Of a stretch of DNA of 64,000 nt, positions 36,526 through 45,040 are shown piece by piece (positions within the stretch are counted from its first letter, which is position 1; each line of letters starts with the position of its first letter). The notes under the pieces are model-generated. The model saw only the letters and a list, made by a program, of their open reading frames with translations. It was not told the DNA's origin and made no database searches. The translations under genes and the position numbers were made by a program. The stretch comes from Paraclostridium dentum (lineage in GTDB: Bacteria; Bacillota; Clostridia; Peptostreptococcales; Peptostreptococcaceae). The stretch covers positions 124,001-188,000 of the forward strand of contig NZ_WIPK01000005.1 of assembly GCF_012922555.1 (NCBI RefSeq), read 5' to 3'.

Positions 36526-37282
36526 CACTCATACCTCCTCCGACATTTTTAGTTTTTACACTAATATTAAAGTCGTATATAGCAACTACTAACCCTACTA
36601 TAGCTAATGCTAAAAGTGGTAAGTTTAAATATGCAACTAATACAAACCCTAACATCATGAATATAGCGTAATCTTTACTTAACATAACTTTAAGTAGCAT
36701 CGCAAATCCTAGTGCAGGCATCATTTTTCCTGCTGCAGTTAATCCAGTCCAAACTTGTTCTGGTAAAACTCTTGTCAGTGTGTCTCCTATCGCTTGCCCT
36801 GCTAATAATCCAGCTAAAACAATTAATGCAAATGATATTCCTAATATTGTCATAGCCATATAGTTTACTTTATCTATTCCCTTTGGATTAGCTTCATTAG
36901 CTGCCTTATCGCATAATCCCATTAACGGAGACATTACTGTAAATAGCGCTGTTACTGCATATTGACCTAATAATGCAAATGGTATTGCAAGTGGTAATGC
37001 TGCACTAGTGTCTAGTCCTGATGTAATTGCAAATACAGTAGCCATAATTCCACCTATAACTGCATTTGGAGGTTGTGCTCCTCCAACTGGCATAGCTCCT
37101 ATCATCATAAGTTCATATGATCCACCAACTATAAGTCCTGTGTTTAAATCCCCCATTATAGCTCCAACTATTGGCCCCATAACTATTGGTCTATATAAAG
37201 ACTCTAAAAAGTTAAATTGGTCAATAGCTGCTATAAAAGTTACAATTAGTATAAGCACAATCTGCATAAAACCTAATTCCAT
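36515..37282 (-). CDS. PTS mannose-family EIIC component
   Basis: Sugar-translocating membrane subunit of 255 residues with about eight hydrophobic segments. The motifs DQFNFLESLYRPIVMGPIVG and GAMPVGGAQPPNAVIGGI are family hallmarks. It lies 15 bp after EIIB and overlaps EIID by 11 bp. Confidence 0.94.
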   Translation of the reverse strand: MELGFMQIVLILIVTFIAAIDQFNFLESLYRPIVMGPIVGAIMGDLNTGLIVGGSYELMMIGAMPVGGAQPPNAVIGGIMATVFAITSGLDTSAALPLAIPFALLGQYAVTALFTVMSPLMGLCDKAANEANPKGIDKVNYMAMTILGISFALIVLAGLLAGQAIGDTLTRVLPEQVWTGLTAAGKMMPALGFAMLLKVMLSKDYAIFMMLGFVLVAYLNLPLLALAIVGLVVAIYDFNISVKTKNVGGGMSDGI

Positions 37283-37297
37283 AACTTTACCCCTTTC

Positions 37298-37774
37298 TTA
37301 TTTGAATAATTCATCTATACTTTCAGCAGATTCACTAGGAACTCTCCTGATTTCTAGCTCTACACCTAATGCTTTAAGTTTTTTAAATGCGTCTACATCA
37401 TTATCATCTACACAAACTGCTTTAGAAACTTGTCTTTTGCCTTGAGCCATATGCATATTTCCTATATTTACTTTTTTTATAGGAACGCCTCCCTCAACAA
37501 GTTTTAAAACATCTTGTGGATTTTCACAAATTATAGCAATATGCTGAGATTCACTAGCTCTATTTATTATATTTATTGTTTTTTCTATAGAAAAATATCT
37601 TGTTTGAGCAAAACTTGGAGCTGCCATATCCATTAACCCCTGTCTAAATTCATTTTTTGATACTTCATCATTTGCTACTAATAATAAATTAGCCCCCACA
37701 CTAGAAGACCACATAGTAGCTACTTGACCGTGAATAAGTCTATTATCAATTCTCGTTAAAACTATATTTGGCAT
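37298..37774 (-). CDS. PTS mannose-family EIIB component
   Basis: A 158-residue cytosolic phosphocarrier. It starts MPNIVLTRIDNRLIHGQVA with the phosphorylated His15. The start at 37774 has AAGGGGG 8 bp upstream; the frame stays open for 51 more codons without a ribosome site and crosses the terminator at 37901, so the long form is rejected. It opens the PTS operon. The HPr and EI needed to feed it are encoded at 44721 and 42927. Confidence 0.93.
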   Translation of the reverse strand: MPNIVLTRIDNRLIHGQVATMWSSSVGANLLLVANDEVSKNEFRQGLMDMAAPSFAQTRYFSIEKTINIINRASESQHIAIICENPQDVLKLVEGGVPIKKVNIGNMHMAQGKRQVSKAVCVDDNDVDAFKKLKALGVELEIRRVPSESAESIDELFK

Positions 37775-37900
37775 AATATCATCCCCCTTAGATTTTTTAT
37801 GTAATTGTTTAATACTTGTGTTTATACTTAATTTTACGTAGGTAACTTGTCCTTTATTATAATTTTTTGTGTAATTTAAATATATTTGAGCAAAAAAAAA

Positions 37901-37919
37901 GAGAAGTACTAAACTTCTC
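37901..37919 (-). terminator. terminator between ROK kinase and PTS genes
   Basis: GAGAAGT/ACTTCTC hairpin followed by nine T residues on the minus strand. It makes the PTS operon a separate or attenuated transcript. Confidence 0.85.
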
Positions 37920-37948
37920 AAAATCATTAATATATTTATTATAAAATT

Positions 37949-38887
37949 TTAGCTTAAAAATGCTGCCCCAACTATACCTGCATCTGCACCTAACGTTGCT
38001 ATTACAATGTCTGCAAAGTCTTCATTTTTATAAATTATATACTTTCTAACTAATTCATCTAATCCATCTAATATTATATCTCCAGCTCTTGATACTCCTC
38101 CACCTAAAGATATAACTTCTGGATCTAATGTATTTATCATACCTGCAATAGCTTTCGCTAAATACGATTTGAATCTGTTTATAGTTTCAATAGCAACTTT
38201 ATCGTTTAATCTATATGCATCAAATACATTTTTAGCATTTATGTTCTCTATATTATTATTAGCTAATTCTAGTATTTTACTATCATTGCCTTCTTCTATT
38301 AATTTTTTAGCATATTTTATAATAGCTGTAGCTGAACAAAAAGTTTCTAAGCATCCATTGTTCCCACAGTTACAATCAAAATAATTAGTGTCTACTATAA
38401 CATGCCCAATTTCAGACCCCATATTATGGGCTCCATTGAAAACTTTCCCATTTATTATTATTCCTCCACCTACTCCAGTTCCTAAAGTATACATAACACC
38501 TACATCGCAACCTTTCATACTTCCAGCTTTAGCTTCTGCCAAAGCTGCAACTGTAGCATCATTTTCAGCATATACATTTGTTTCTGGGAACTTAGACTTT
38601 AAAGTATTTATAAAATCTTCTTCCTTCCAACCTAAGTTAACACATGTAACTTGCCCCTTTTTATTTATAAAACTAGGAACTCCAAATCCAATTGACTTAA
38701 TCTCCGAAATTTGAACACCGTTTTCCTTCAACATGGTTCTTACGAGCTGATTAATATCTTCCATTATTTTTTCAAATCCACTTAAAACATCCGTTGGACA
38801 TTCTTTTCTAAAAAGAATTTGCCCATTTTCATCTACTACACCAGCTTGTACTCCTGTACCACCTATGTCTACACCTATATAGTACAT
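37949..38887 (-). CDS. ROK-family sugar kinase (glucokinase-like)
   Basis: A 312-residue ASKHA-fold kinase. The phosphate loop YYIGVDIGGTGVQAG is N-terminal, ENDATVAALAEA carries the catalytic Asp, GTGVGGGIIINGKVF binds ATP, and the zinc site is DCNCGNNGCLET. No N-terminal helix-turn-helix, so it is an enzyme and not a repressor. Glucose, mannose or an N-acetylhexosamine are all possible substrates. The ATG at 38887 has the best spacing from GGGGG. It sits before the PTS genes but is separated by a terminator. Confidence 0.9.
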   Translation of the reverse strand: MYYIGVDIGGTGVQAGVVDENGQILFRKECPTDVLSGFEKIMEDINQLVRTMLKENGVQISEIKSIGFGVPSFINKKGQVTCVNLGWKEEDFINTLKSKFPETNVYAENDATVAALAEAKAGSMKGCDVGVMYTLGTGVGGGIIINGKVFNGAHNMGSEIGHVIVDTNYFDCNCGNNGCLETFCSATAIIKYAKKLIEEGNDSKILELANNNIENINAKNVFDAYRLNDKVAIETINRFKSYLAKAIAGMINTLDPEVISLGGGVSRAGDIILDGLDELVRKYIIYKNEDFADIVIATLGADAGIVGAAFLS

Positions 38888-38978
38888 ACTCATATCCCCC
38901 TTATTTTATAATTAAGTTCTATTTATAATTTTATTATACAATCAATCTTAATTATTTAAAATATGTTTTAAAAAAATA

Positions 38979-39004
38979 ATAGTAGAAGATTACTCTCCTA
39001 CTAT
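38979..39004 (-). terminator. terminator at the hpt 3' end
   Basis: ATAGTAG/CTACTAT hairpin overlapping the last codons of hpt, followed by TATTTTTTT on the minus strand. Confidence 0.6.
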
Positions 39005-39511
39005 TCCTATATATGGTAAGTTTCTATATTTTTCTGCATAGTCAATTCCATATCCAACTATAAACTTGTCTTCTATAACAAATCCCACATAGTCAACATG
39101 CATATCAACTTTTCTTCTTTGTGGCTTGTCTAATAACGTACATAATTTTAAAGATTTTGGATTTCTAGTTTTTAATGCTGCCACTAAATTGCTTAATGTT
39201 AATCCGCTATCTATTATATCTTCAACTATTAAAACATTTTTCCCCTCTATATCTACATCTAAGTCTTTTAATATTTTAACTGTTCCTGAAGATTCTGTTG
39301 AGCTTCCATAGCTTGATACACTCATAAAATCTATGTTAACATCTAAGTTTATATTTCTTATTAAATCAGCAACAAATACACTCGCACCTTTAAGTATCCC
39401 TACTACTAATAATTCTTGTCCTTTAAAATCTTCCTCTATTCTTTTTCCTAGTTCTTTAACTTTTTTTAATATCTCTTCTTCACTTATCATTACACCTGTA
39501 ACCTTGTACAT
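38990..39511 (-). CDS. hpt: hypoxanthine phosphoribosyltransferase
   Basis: Purine salvage enzyme transferring phosphoribosyl from PRPP to hypoxanthine or guanine. The 173-residue protein has the PRPP loop [18 protein letters not shown], the flexible-loop region [13 protein letters not shown] and the base-site region [19 protein letters not shown]. The ribosome site GGAGG is 8 bp before the ATG. It appears monocistronic. Confidence 0.96.
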   Translation of the reverse strand: MYKVTGVMISEEEILKKVKELGKRIEEDFKGQELLVVGILKGASVFVADLIRNINLDVNIDFMSVSSYGSSTESSGTVKILKDLDVDIEGKNVLIVEDIIDSGLTLSNLVAALKTRNPKSLKLCTLLDKPQRRKVDMHVDYVGFVIEDKFIVGYGIDYAEKYRNLPYIGIVGE

Positions 39512-39733
39512 AATTGTACCTCCAATTTACCGTATATTAATATATATCATTATAACATATACTTTAAATAATTTGTGAATATTTTTTTATTTTATTTAAT
39601 AATAATTCGTGTTTATTTCTTATCCTTCTTATTCCCTTCATATATTTTTATTTTTTACGTATTAGTTATATATTATATGCAAATTATTATATATAATTAT
39701 TATTGTAATCAATATTTTAGGAGGACTATTAAA

Positions 39734-40819
39734 ATGAGTACAAATCATGGTGCTAACTTATACGACCTATCAAATAAATTAGGTTTTAAAAAAAATGAAT
39801 TAAAAGATTTTAGTTCAAATATAAATCCATTAGGCTCTTCTAGTTTAGGTAAAAAAGCTATTGTAGACAATATAGATATGGTGTCTATATATCCTGACCC
39901 AAACTACTATAACCTAAAGAATTCAATATCAGAGTATTGTAATTGTAATATAAAAAATATAGTATTAGGAAGTGGTGCAACTGAACTTATTTCATCATTT
40001 ATAGAAATAGTTAATCCCAAGAAATCAGTTTTATTATCTCCATCATATTCTGAGTATGAAAAAGAGTTAAACAAAGTAAATTGTGAGATACATAAATTCT
40101 TTTCAAAAAAAGAAAATAAGTTCAAAGTAGACGTAGATGAGTTTATAGATTACATAAACATAAATAAGTGTGATTTAGTTGTTATTTGTAACCCAAATAA
40201 TCCAACTGGATTTGCATTTACTAAAAATGAAATTAAAAAAATATTAGAAAATACAAATGCATTTTTAATGGTTGATGAAACATATATTGAATTTACAGAG
40301 ACACAAACTTATTCTTCTACACATTTAGTTGATAATTTTGGTAAATTATTTGTAATAAGAGGTACCTCTAAATTTTTTGGTACACCTGGTATAAGACTTG
40401 GCTATGGACTTACATGTAATTCTCAAGTACAAGATTCAATTGAAAATCATATAGACCTTTGGAACATAAATACATTAGCATCTGTTATGGGTGAAGTTAT
40501 GTTTACTGATGTAGACTTTATAAATACTTCTAGTTCTATATTAAAATGCGAACGAGAGTTTTTATTAAGAGAGCTTTCTTCAATTGAAGACTTAGAAGTG
40601 TATCATAGCGACGGTAATTTTATACTTAGCCAAATTAAAACAAAAAAAATAACAGCATCAAAGTTAAGAGAAGCTCTAATTGAAAAGAAATTTATAATAA
40701 GAGATTGTAAGTCTTTTGAAGGGTTAGATGAATATTTCTTTAGAATTTGTACTTTAAATCATGATGATAATGTTTTATTAATAGAGTCTTTAAAAGATAT
40801 ATTCAAAAATGAAGAGTAG
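39734..40819 (+). CDS. PLP-dependent aminotransferase, HisC/CobD-like
   Basis: A fold-type I PLP enzyme of 361 residues. The ATG at 39734 follows AGGAGG by 9 bp; a hydrophobic upstream extension in the open frame has no ribosome site and is rejected. The start HGANLYDLSNKLGF and DFSSNINPLGSS resemble threonine-phosphate decarboxylase CobD, and IRGTSKFFGTPGIRLGY carries the PLP lysine. Neither a cobalamin nor a histidine gene is adjacent, so histidinol-phosphate aminotransferase, CobD or another amine-forming activity all remain open. Confidence 0.85.
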   Translation: MSTNHGANLYDLSNKLGFKKNELKDFSSNINPLGSSSLGKKAIVDNIDMVSIYPDPNYYNLKNSISEYCNCNIKNIVLGSGATELISSFIEIVNPKKSVLLSPSYSEYEKELNKVNCEIHKFFSKKENKFKVDVDEFIDYININKCDLVVICNPNNPTGFAFTKNEIKKILENTNAFLMVDETYIEFTETQTYSSTHLVDNFGKLFVIRGTSKFFGTPGIRLGYGLTCNSQVQDSIENHIDLWNINTLASVMGEVMFTDVDFINTSSSILKCEREFLLRELSSIEDLEVYHSDGNFILSQIKTKKITASKLREALIEKKFIIRDCKSFEGLDEYFFRICTLNHDDNVLLIESLKDIFKNEE

Positions 40820-40832
40820 GAATCTACTCTTC
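40811..40832. terminator. shared terminator of two convergent genes
   Basis: GAAGAGTAG/CTACTCTTC hairpin with a 4-nt loop covering the stop codons of both the PLP enzyme and the DUF1232 gene. Confidence 0.7.
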
Positions 40833-41210
40833 ATCTTTTATTGAAAAATCTACTCCCTCAATTATATTTGGATAATAGCTTTCTTTTTTATATTTTTTAT
40901 ATTTTTCTATTTCTTCACTAATTATACCTAAACTCCATAACAGTACAAATAAATCATCTACAAAACCAAATACTCCAGTTATCATCTCTGGGATAAAATC
41001 TATTCCCGATACAAGATATGTTATAGCTATAAAAATTGCAGATGTAACTTTGGCTTTATTTATTATATTAACCTCTTTATCTGTAAAAAAGTCAGGTAAT
41101 TTAAATAGATTAATTATAAACATTATTCCGAACTTAGCATCTTTAAATCTTACTAAAACTTTTTTTAATATATCTAAAAGGATATCTAAAATTCTCATTA
41201 ATACTTTCAT
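40824..41210 (-). CDS. DUF1232 (YkvA-family) membrane protein
   Basis: A 128-residue protein. An amphipathic N-terminal half precedes the DUF1232 core (about residues 50-95, SAIFIAITYLVSGIDFIPE then GFVDDLFVLLWSLGI). YkvA-type proteins are small membrane-associated proteins of unknown function. The ATG at 41210 follows GGGGTGG; the GTG three codons earlier lies in the ribosome site. Confidence 0.82.
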   Translation of the reverse strand: MKVLMRILDILLDILKKVLVRFKDAKFGIMFIINLFKLPDFFTDKEVNIINKAKVTSAIFIAITYLVSGIDFIPEMITGVFGFVDDLFVLLWSLGIISEEIEKYKKYKKESYYPNIIEGVDFSIKDEE

Positions 41211-41281
41211 AATTACCACCCCTAAAGTTATAACTTAAAACTATTATAACTCATAGAGCATTTTTCTTAAACATACAATTT

Positions 41282-42286
41282 TTACAATAAGTTAATACCA
41301 GATTGCTCACATTTTTTTATCATATCTTTCGGCCATATACCTACTTGAACTTCACCTATATGGGCTTTATTTAGAAAATACATACAAATTCTAGATTGAC
41401 CAATTCCTCCACCTACAGTGTATGGTAATTCTCCTTTTAATAAAGACTTATGATAATCTAATTCTTTTCTATCTTCACATTTAGATAACTTTAATTGCTT
41501 TTCTAAGCTTTTTTCGTCTACTCTTATACCCATAGATGAAAGTTCTATCGCATTATCTAATACTGGGTTGTAAAATAATATATCTCCATTTAATTCCCAA
41601 TCGTCATAATCTGGACTTCTTCCATCGTGTTTGTCTCCGGTAGATAATACTTTACCTATTTGCATTAAAAACACAGCGCCTTTTTCTTTTACAATTTTAT
41701 CTTCTCTTTCTTTTGGCGTTAAACTTGGATACATATCTAAAAGTTCTTGAGATGTTATAAATGTAATCTCTTTAGGTAAAGTTTTTTGTATTTCTGGATA
41801 TATACTGCTTACATGTTCTTCGGTTTCTTTAAAAACTGAATAAATATTTTTTACAATATCTTTTAAAGTATCTATGTTTCTTTCTTTTCTATCTATTATT
41901 AATTCCCAATCCCATTGGTCAACATATATTGAATGAATGTTATCTAATTCTTCATCTTTTCTAATAGCATTCATATCTGTATATAATCCTCTTCCTATTG
42001 AAAATCCATATTTTTTCAAAGCCATTCTCTTCCATTTAGCTAAAGAGTGAACTATTTCTGCATTTTTCTTTATATCTGGAACTTCAAAGCTTACAGCCTT
42101 TTCAGTTCCATTTAAGTTATCGTTTGTTCCTGTCTCGGGTAGAACAAATAATGGTGATGATACTCTTGTAAGTTTTAATGTTTCTCCTAGTCTACTTTCA
42201 AAAAAATCTTTTAAATCTTTTATAGCCTGTTGTGTTTGAATTACTTCTAATTTTGATTCATATCCTTTTGGTATTATTAAACTCAT
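41282..42286 (-). CDS. asnA: aspartate--ammonia ligase AsnA
   Basis: Ammonia-dependent asparagine synthetase, a class II aminoacyl-tRNA-synthetase-like fold, 334 residues. MSLIIPKGYESKLEV is the start (ATG 42286, AAAGGAG 8 bp upstream). VYVDQWDWELII-type and GGGIGQSRICMYFLNKAHIGE motifs identify it. A T-box leader with an asparagine specifier precedes it, so transcription should rise when tRNA-Asn is uncharged. The frame is open to 42337, but that region is leader. Confidence 0.96.
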   Translation of the reverse strand: MSLIIPKGYESKLEVIQTQQAIKDLKDFFESRLGETLKLTRVSSPLFVLPETGTNDNLNGTEKAVSFEVPDIKKNAEIVHSLAKWKRMALKKYGFSIGRGLYTDMNAIRKDEELDNIHSIYVDQWDWELIIDRKERNIDTLKDIVKNIYSVFKETEEHVSSIYPEIQKTLPKEITFITSQELLDMYPSLTPKEREDKIVKEKGAVFLMQIGKVLSTGDKHDGRSPDYDDWELNGDILFYNPVLDNAIELSSMGIRVDEKSLEKQLKLSKCEDRKELDYHKSLLKGELPYTVGGGIGQSRICMYFLNKAHIGEVQVGIWPKDMIKKCEQSGINLL

Positions 42287-42321
42287 ATTAATACTCTCCT
42301 TTATATTTTTTATTTTAGAGA

Positions 42322-42365
42322 GTATGACGTCATACATTTTTAACTTATAGTGTGGCCATCACTAT
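42322..42365 (-). repeat. palindrome and small hairpin in the asnA leader after the T-box
   Basis: GTATGACGTCATAC (42322-42335) is a perfect 14-bp palindrome. Next to it ATAGTG/CACTAT (42347-42352 and 42360-42365) forms a hairpin with a TGGCCAT loop. Both lie between the T-box terminator and the asnA ribosome site, a stretch that is usually featureless. Confidence 0.55.
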
Positions 42366-42372
42366 TTATTGC

Positions 42373-42679
42373 ATAAAAAAAACTCTCATCTCTATATAAA
42401 TATAGGGACGAAAGTTTATATTTCCGCGGTGCCACCCTGATTAACCTGAATATATTATCAAGTTCTCTCAAATAACGCAGCAAGACAAATCTTAGTGCGT
42501 TCCAACTTGATAACGGTTTGGTTCCGTCTAAGCCTACTCTTTAAAATTTCGGTTAGCAACTCCAGGATGTTCTTCAATATAGGCTTCGTGTTGGACTCAC
42601 ACCATAACCAACTCGCTCTTGACTACTTCCTATATATACTCTTCCTTTCAACGTCTTTTTAAAAGATTTGAAATTGTTT
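42373..42679 (-). promoter_or_regulatory. T-box riboswitch, asparagine type
   Basis: Leader of asnA that reads the charging of tRNA-Asn. On the minus strand the T-box core AGGGTGGCACCGCGG (rc of 42424-42438) is exact. Its antiterminator competes with a terminator whose long stem starts AACTTTCGTCCCTATA and ends in a T8 run near 42373. In stem I, TATATAGG pairs with CCTATAT, and the next loop contains GAAGAACA, placing the specifier AAC (Asn) at 42569-42571. The specifier agrees with the downstream enzyme. Confidence 0.93.
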
Positions 42680-42685
42680 AAAGTA

Positions 42686-42714
42686 ATTCTATTTCAATAT
42701 ATGATTTATGTCAA
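42686..42714 (-). promoter_or_regulatory. promoter of the asnA T-box transcript
   Basis: TTGACA (42709-42714, minus strand) and TAGAAT (42686-42691) with a 17-bp spacer, just upstream of the T-box. Confidence 0.75.
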
Positions 42715-42889
42715 CTAAAATTTCTTATCAAATCATTTTTTATAATTTAATTAAATATATAATTTGTTATTTTCTTATTTTTTTATATTGTTTTTATTCC
42801 AATTAACTTTATTTTTTATTCTATTTTATGTTTTTCAATTTATTTTCAAAAAACTTTATTTTTTCAGAATTTTTCTTCAAAATAAAAAA
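42715..42889. other. AT-rich intergenic DNA, nothing seen
   Basis: Between the asnA promoter and the ptsI terminator. Very AT-rich with T-tracts; no reading frame, repeat or RNA signature that I can support. Confidence 0.6.
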
Positions 42890-42908
42890 GCTACTATTTT
42901 ATAGTAGC
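42890..42908 (-). terminator. terminator after ptsI
   Basis: GCTACTAT/ATAGTAGC hairpin followed by a T-run on the minus strand, 18 bp past the ptsI stop. Confidence 0.85.
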
Positions 42909-42926
42909 CTTTTTTTATTTAAGATA

Positions 42927-44639
42927 TTACATATTGAAAGTTTTGTCTACGTAAGCTTTTATCTCTTCTGCTGTTCCCATAGTTAATACTTCATTAGCAA
43001 ATTTTTTCATATCTTCATAGTTAACAGAAGTTATGAACTTTCTAGCTGGAAGTATAGATATTGGAGACATAGAGAATTCATCAAGTCCCATTCCTAAAAG
43101 AATAGGTATCATTCTTTGATCTCCTGCAGCTTCTCCACACATTCCTACCCATTTACCTTCTTTATGAGCATTATCTATTACCATTTTGATAAGTCTTAAT
43201 ACTGCTGGATTAAATTGATTGTATAAATAGCTTATTTTTTGGTTCATTCTATCTACTGCACAAGTGTATTGTATTAAGTCATTAGTTCCTATAGAGAAGA
43301 AATCTACATGTTTAGCTAATATGTCTGATATTACTGCTGCAGATGGTATTTCTATCATCATTCCAACTTCTACATCTTTAGCATATTCAATTCCTTCAGC
43401 ATCCATTTCAGATAAAACTTCTTTTATTATCTCTTTAGATTTTAATAGTTCTTCTAAAGAAGATATCATAGGGAACATTATTCTTAATTTCCCATGTACA
43501 CTAGCTCTATATAAAGCTCTTAATTGAGTTTTAAATATATCTGTTCTATCTAGACATAATCTTATGGCTCTATATCCTAAAAATGGATTCATTTCTTCCT
43601 CCATTTTGAAATATTTCAATTCTTTATCCCCACCTATATCTAATGTTCTTATTACTATAGGTTTTCCATTCATGCCTTCAAGAACTGCTTTATATGCTTC
43701 ATATTGTTCTTCTTCACTTGGGAAATCATCTTCCTTATCCATGTATAAGAACTCAGTTCTATATAGTCCTACACCTTCTGCATCATTTTTTATTAATCCT
43801 TCTAAATCATTAGGGCTCCCGATATTCCCTGCAAGCTCTACATGTCTACCGTCAAGAGTTATAGAAGTTTTTCCTATCAATTGTTTTAACGCTTCTTTTT
43901 CTTCATCGAACTTAGCCTTTAAATCTCTATACTCATTTATAACTTTTTCATCTGGGTTAACTATAACTTGTCCTGTTTCACCATTGAATACTATAAAATC
44001 TCCATCCTTAACATTTTCAGTTACATCACTTAATCCTACTACTGCAGCTATTTCTAATGTTCTAGCCATTATAGCAGTATGAGAAGTTCTACCACCTATA
44101 TTAGTTAAGAATCCTAAAACCATTTTTTTATTCATTGTTGCAGTATCTGATGGAGTTAAGTCATGAGCTATTAATATAACTTCTTCAGATAAAGCTGATA
44201 AATCTACAACTTTTATCCCTAATATATGTCTTAAAACTCTATTTGTAACATCCTTGATATCTGCTGCTCTTTCTCTCATATATTCATTGTCCATTGACTC
44301 AAATATACTTACAAACATTTCTTTAACTTCGTTTAACGCGAAGTCAGCATTTACCTTTTCATCTCTTATTTTAGCTATAGTCTGATCTATTAATTCTGGA
44401 TCTTGTAAAACTAATAGGTGAGCTTCAAATATTTCAGCTTCATGTTCCCCTAATTCAACTTTAGCTCTTTCTTTTACTTGCTCTAACTCTTTTTTTGACT
44501 CTTCTACTGCAGCTTGTAACTTTTCAACTTCAGTCTCAACATTTTCTATGTTTTTTTTCTCTATATTAAGTTCGCTATGTTCTATAACCAAAGCTTTTCC
44601 TAAAGCTACTCCTGGCGATGCTCCTGTTCCTTTATACAT
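42927..44639 (-). CDS. ptsI: phosphoenolpyruvate--protein phosphotransferase (PTS enzyme I)
   Basis: Transfers phosphate from PEP to HPr, feeding all PTS systems including the one at 35269-37774. The 570-residue protein starts MYKGTGASPGVALGKAL (ATG 44639, GGGAGGA upstream). The phospho-histidine motif GGRTSHTAIMAR gives His187. The PEP-binding barrel has GVGLYRTEFLY, DIGGDKELKYF and the active-site cysteine in WVGMCGEAAGD. It lies 81 bp after ptsH with a hairpin between them. Confidence 0.97.
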   Translation of the reverse strand: MYKGTGASPGVALGKALVIEHSELNIEKKNIENVETEVEKLQAAVEESKKELEQVKERAKVELGEHEAEIFEAHLLVLQDPELIDQTIAKIRDEKVNADFALNEVKEMFVSIFESMDNEYMRERAADIKDVTNRVLRHILGIKVVDLSALSEEVILIAHDLTPSDTATMNKKMVLGFLTNIGGRTSHTAIMARTLEIAAVVGLSDVTENVKDGDFIVFNGETGQVIVNPDEKVINEYRDLKAKFDEEKEALKQLIGKTSITLDGRHVELAGNIGSPNDLEGLIKNDAEGVGLYRTEFLYMDKEDDFPSEEEQYEAYKAVLEGMNGKPIVIRTLDIGGDKELKYFKMEEEMNPFLGYRAIRLCLDRTDIFKTQLRALYRASVHGKLRIMFPMISSLEELLKSKEIIKEVLSEMDAEGIEYAKDVEVGMMIEIPSAAVISDILAKHVDFFSIGTNDLIQYTCAVDRMNQKISYLYNQFNPAVLRLIKMVIDNAHKEGKWVGMCGEAAGDQRMIPILLGMGLDEFSMSPISILPARKFITSVNYEDMKKFANEVLTMGTAEEIKAYVDKTFNM

Positions 44640-44688
44640 ATATGCGTCCTCCCATTGTCTTGTGTATACATTATATATATTCAACAAA

Positions 44689-44706
44689 CCTCGGTTTTCA
44701 CCGAGG
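44689..44706 (-). terminator. hairpin between ptsH and ptsI
   Basis: CCTCGG/CCGAGG hairpin followed on the minus strand by TTTGTTG. The T-run is short, so it probably reduces rather than stops read-through and sets HPr above enzyme I. Confidence 0.6.
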
Positions 44707-44720
44707 CTTTTTATTTTTTA

Positions 44721-44981
44721 TTATTCACCAAATCCGCTTTCTATTAACTCAACTAATGCGTTAACTGCTGATTCTTGATCTTCTCCATTAACAACTACAA
44801 CAACTTCATCTCCTTGAGCTAATCCTAAACTCATTATTCCCATTATTGATTTAGCATTTACAACTTTATCTTTTGCCTTTATCTCTACTGTTGATTTGAA
44901 CTCAGATGCTTTCTTTACAAACATTCCTGCTGGTCTAGCATGTAATCCACTTGCATTTTTGATAGTTACTATTTTTTCCAT
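44721..44981 (-). CDS. ptsH: PTS phosphocarrier HPr
   Basis: An 86-residue phosphocarrier. NASGLHARPAGMFV carries the phospho-histidine (His14, His15 in the usual numbering), and AKSIMGIMSLG carries the regulatory serine (Ser45) phosphorylated by HPr kinase in Firmicutes, so carbon catabolite control is likely. It precedes ptsI. Confidence 0.97.
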   Translation of the reverse strand: MEKIVTIKNASGLHARPAGMFVKKASEFKSTVEIKAKDKVVNAKSIMGIMSLGLAQGDEVVVVVNGEDQESAVNALVELIESGFGE

Positions 44982-45040
44982 TGTAATACCTCCATAGATT
45001 TCATTTGTTATATTTTGATATAAATATTTGCAATATTAAT

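Noticed and set aside
37775-37927. N-terminal extension of EIIB by 51 residues
   Set aside because: No ribosome site, crosses the terminator at 37901, and the EIIB fold begins at MPNIVLTR with AAGGGGG upstream.
39575-39733. Hydrophobic N-terminal extension of the PLP enzyme
   Set aside because: The frame is open by chance in AT-rich DNA; AGGAGG stands in front of the ATG at 39734, where family similarity begins.
42287-42337. Upstream in-frame start of asnA
   Set aside because: It lies in the T-box leader and begins in the palindrome; AAAGGAG precedes the ATG at 42286.
43564-44082. Plus-strand open frame of 172 codons
   Set aside because: Antisense to ptsI with no start signal.
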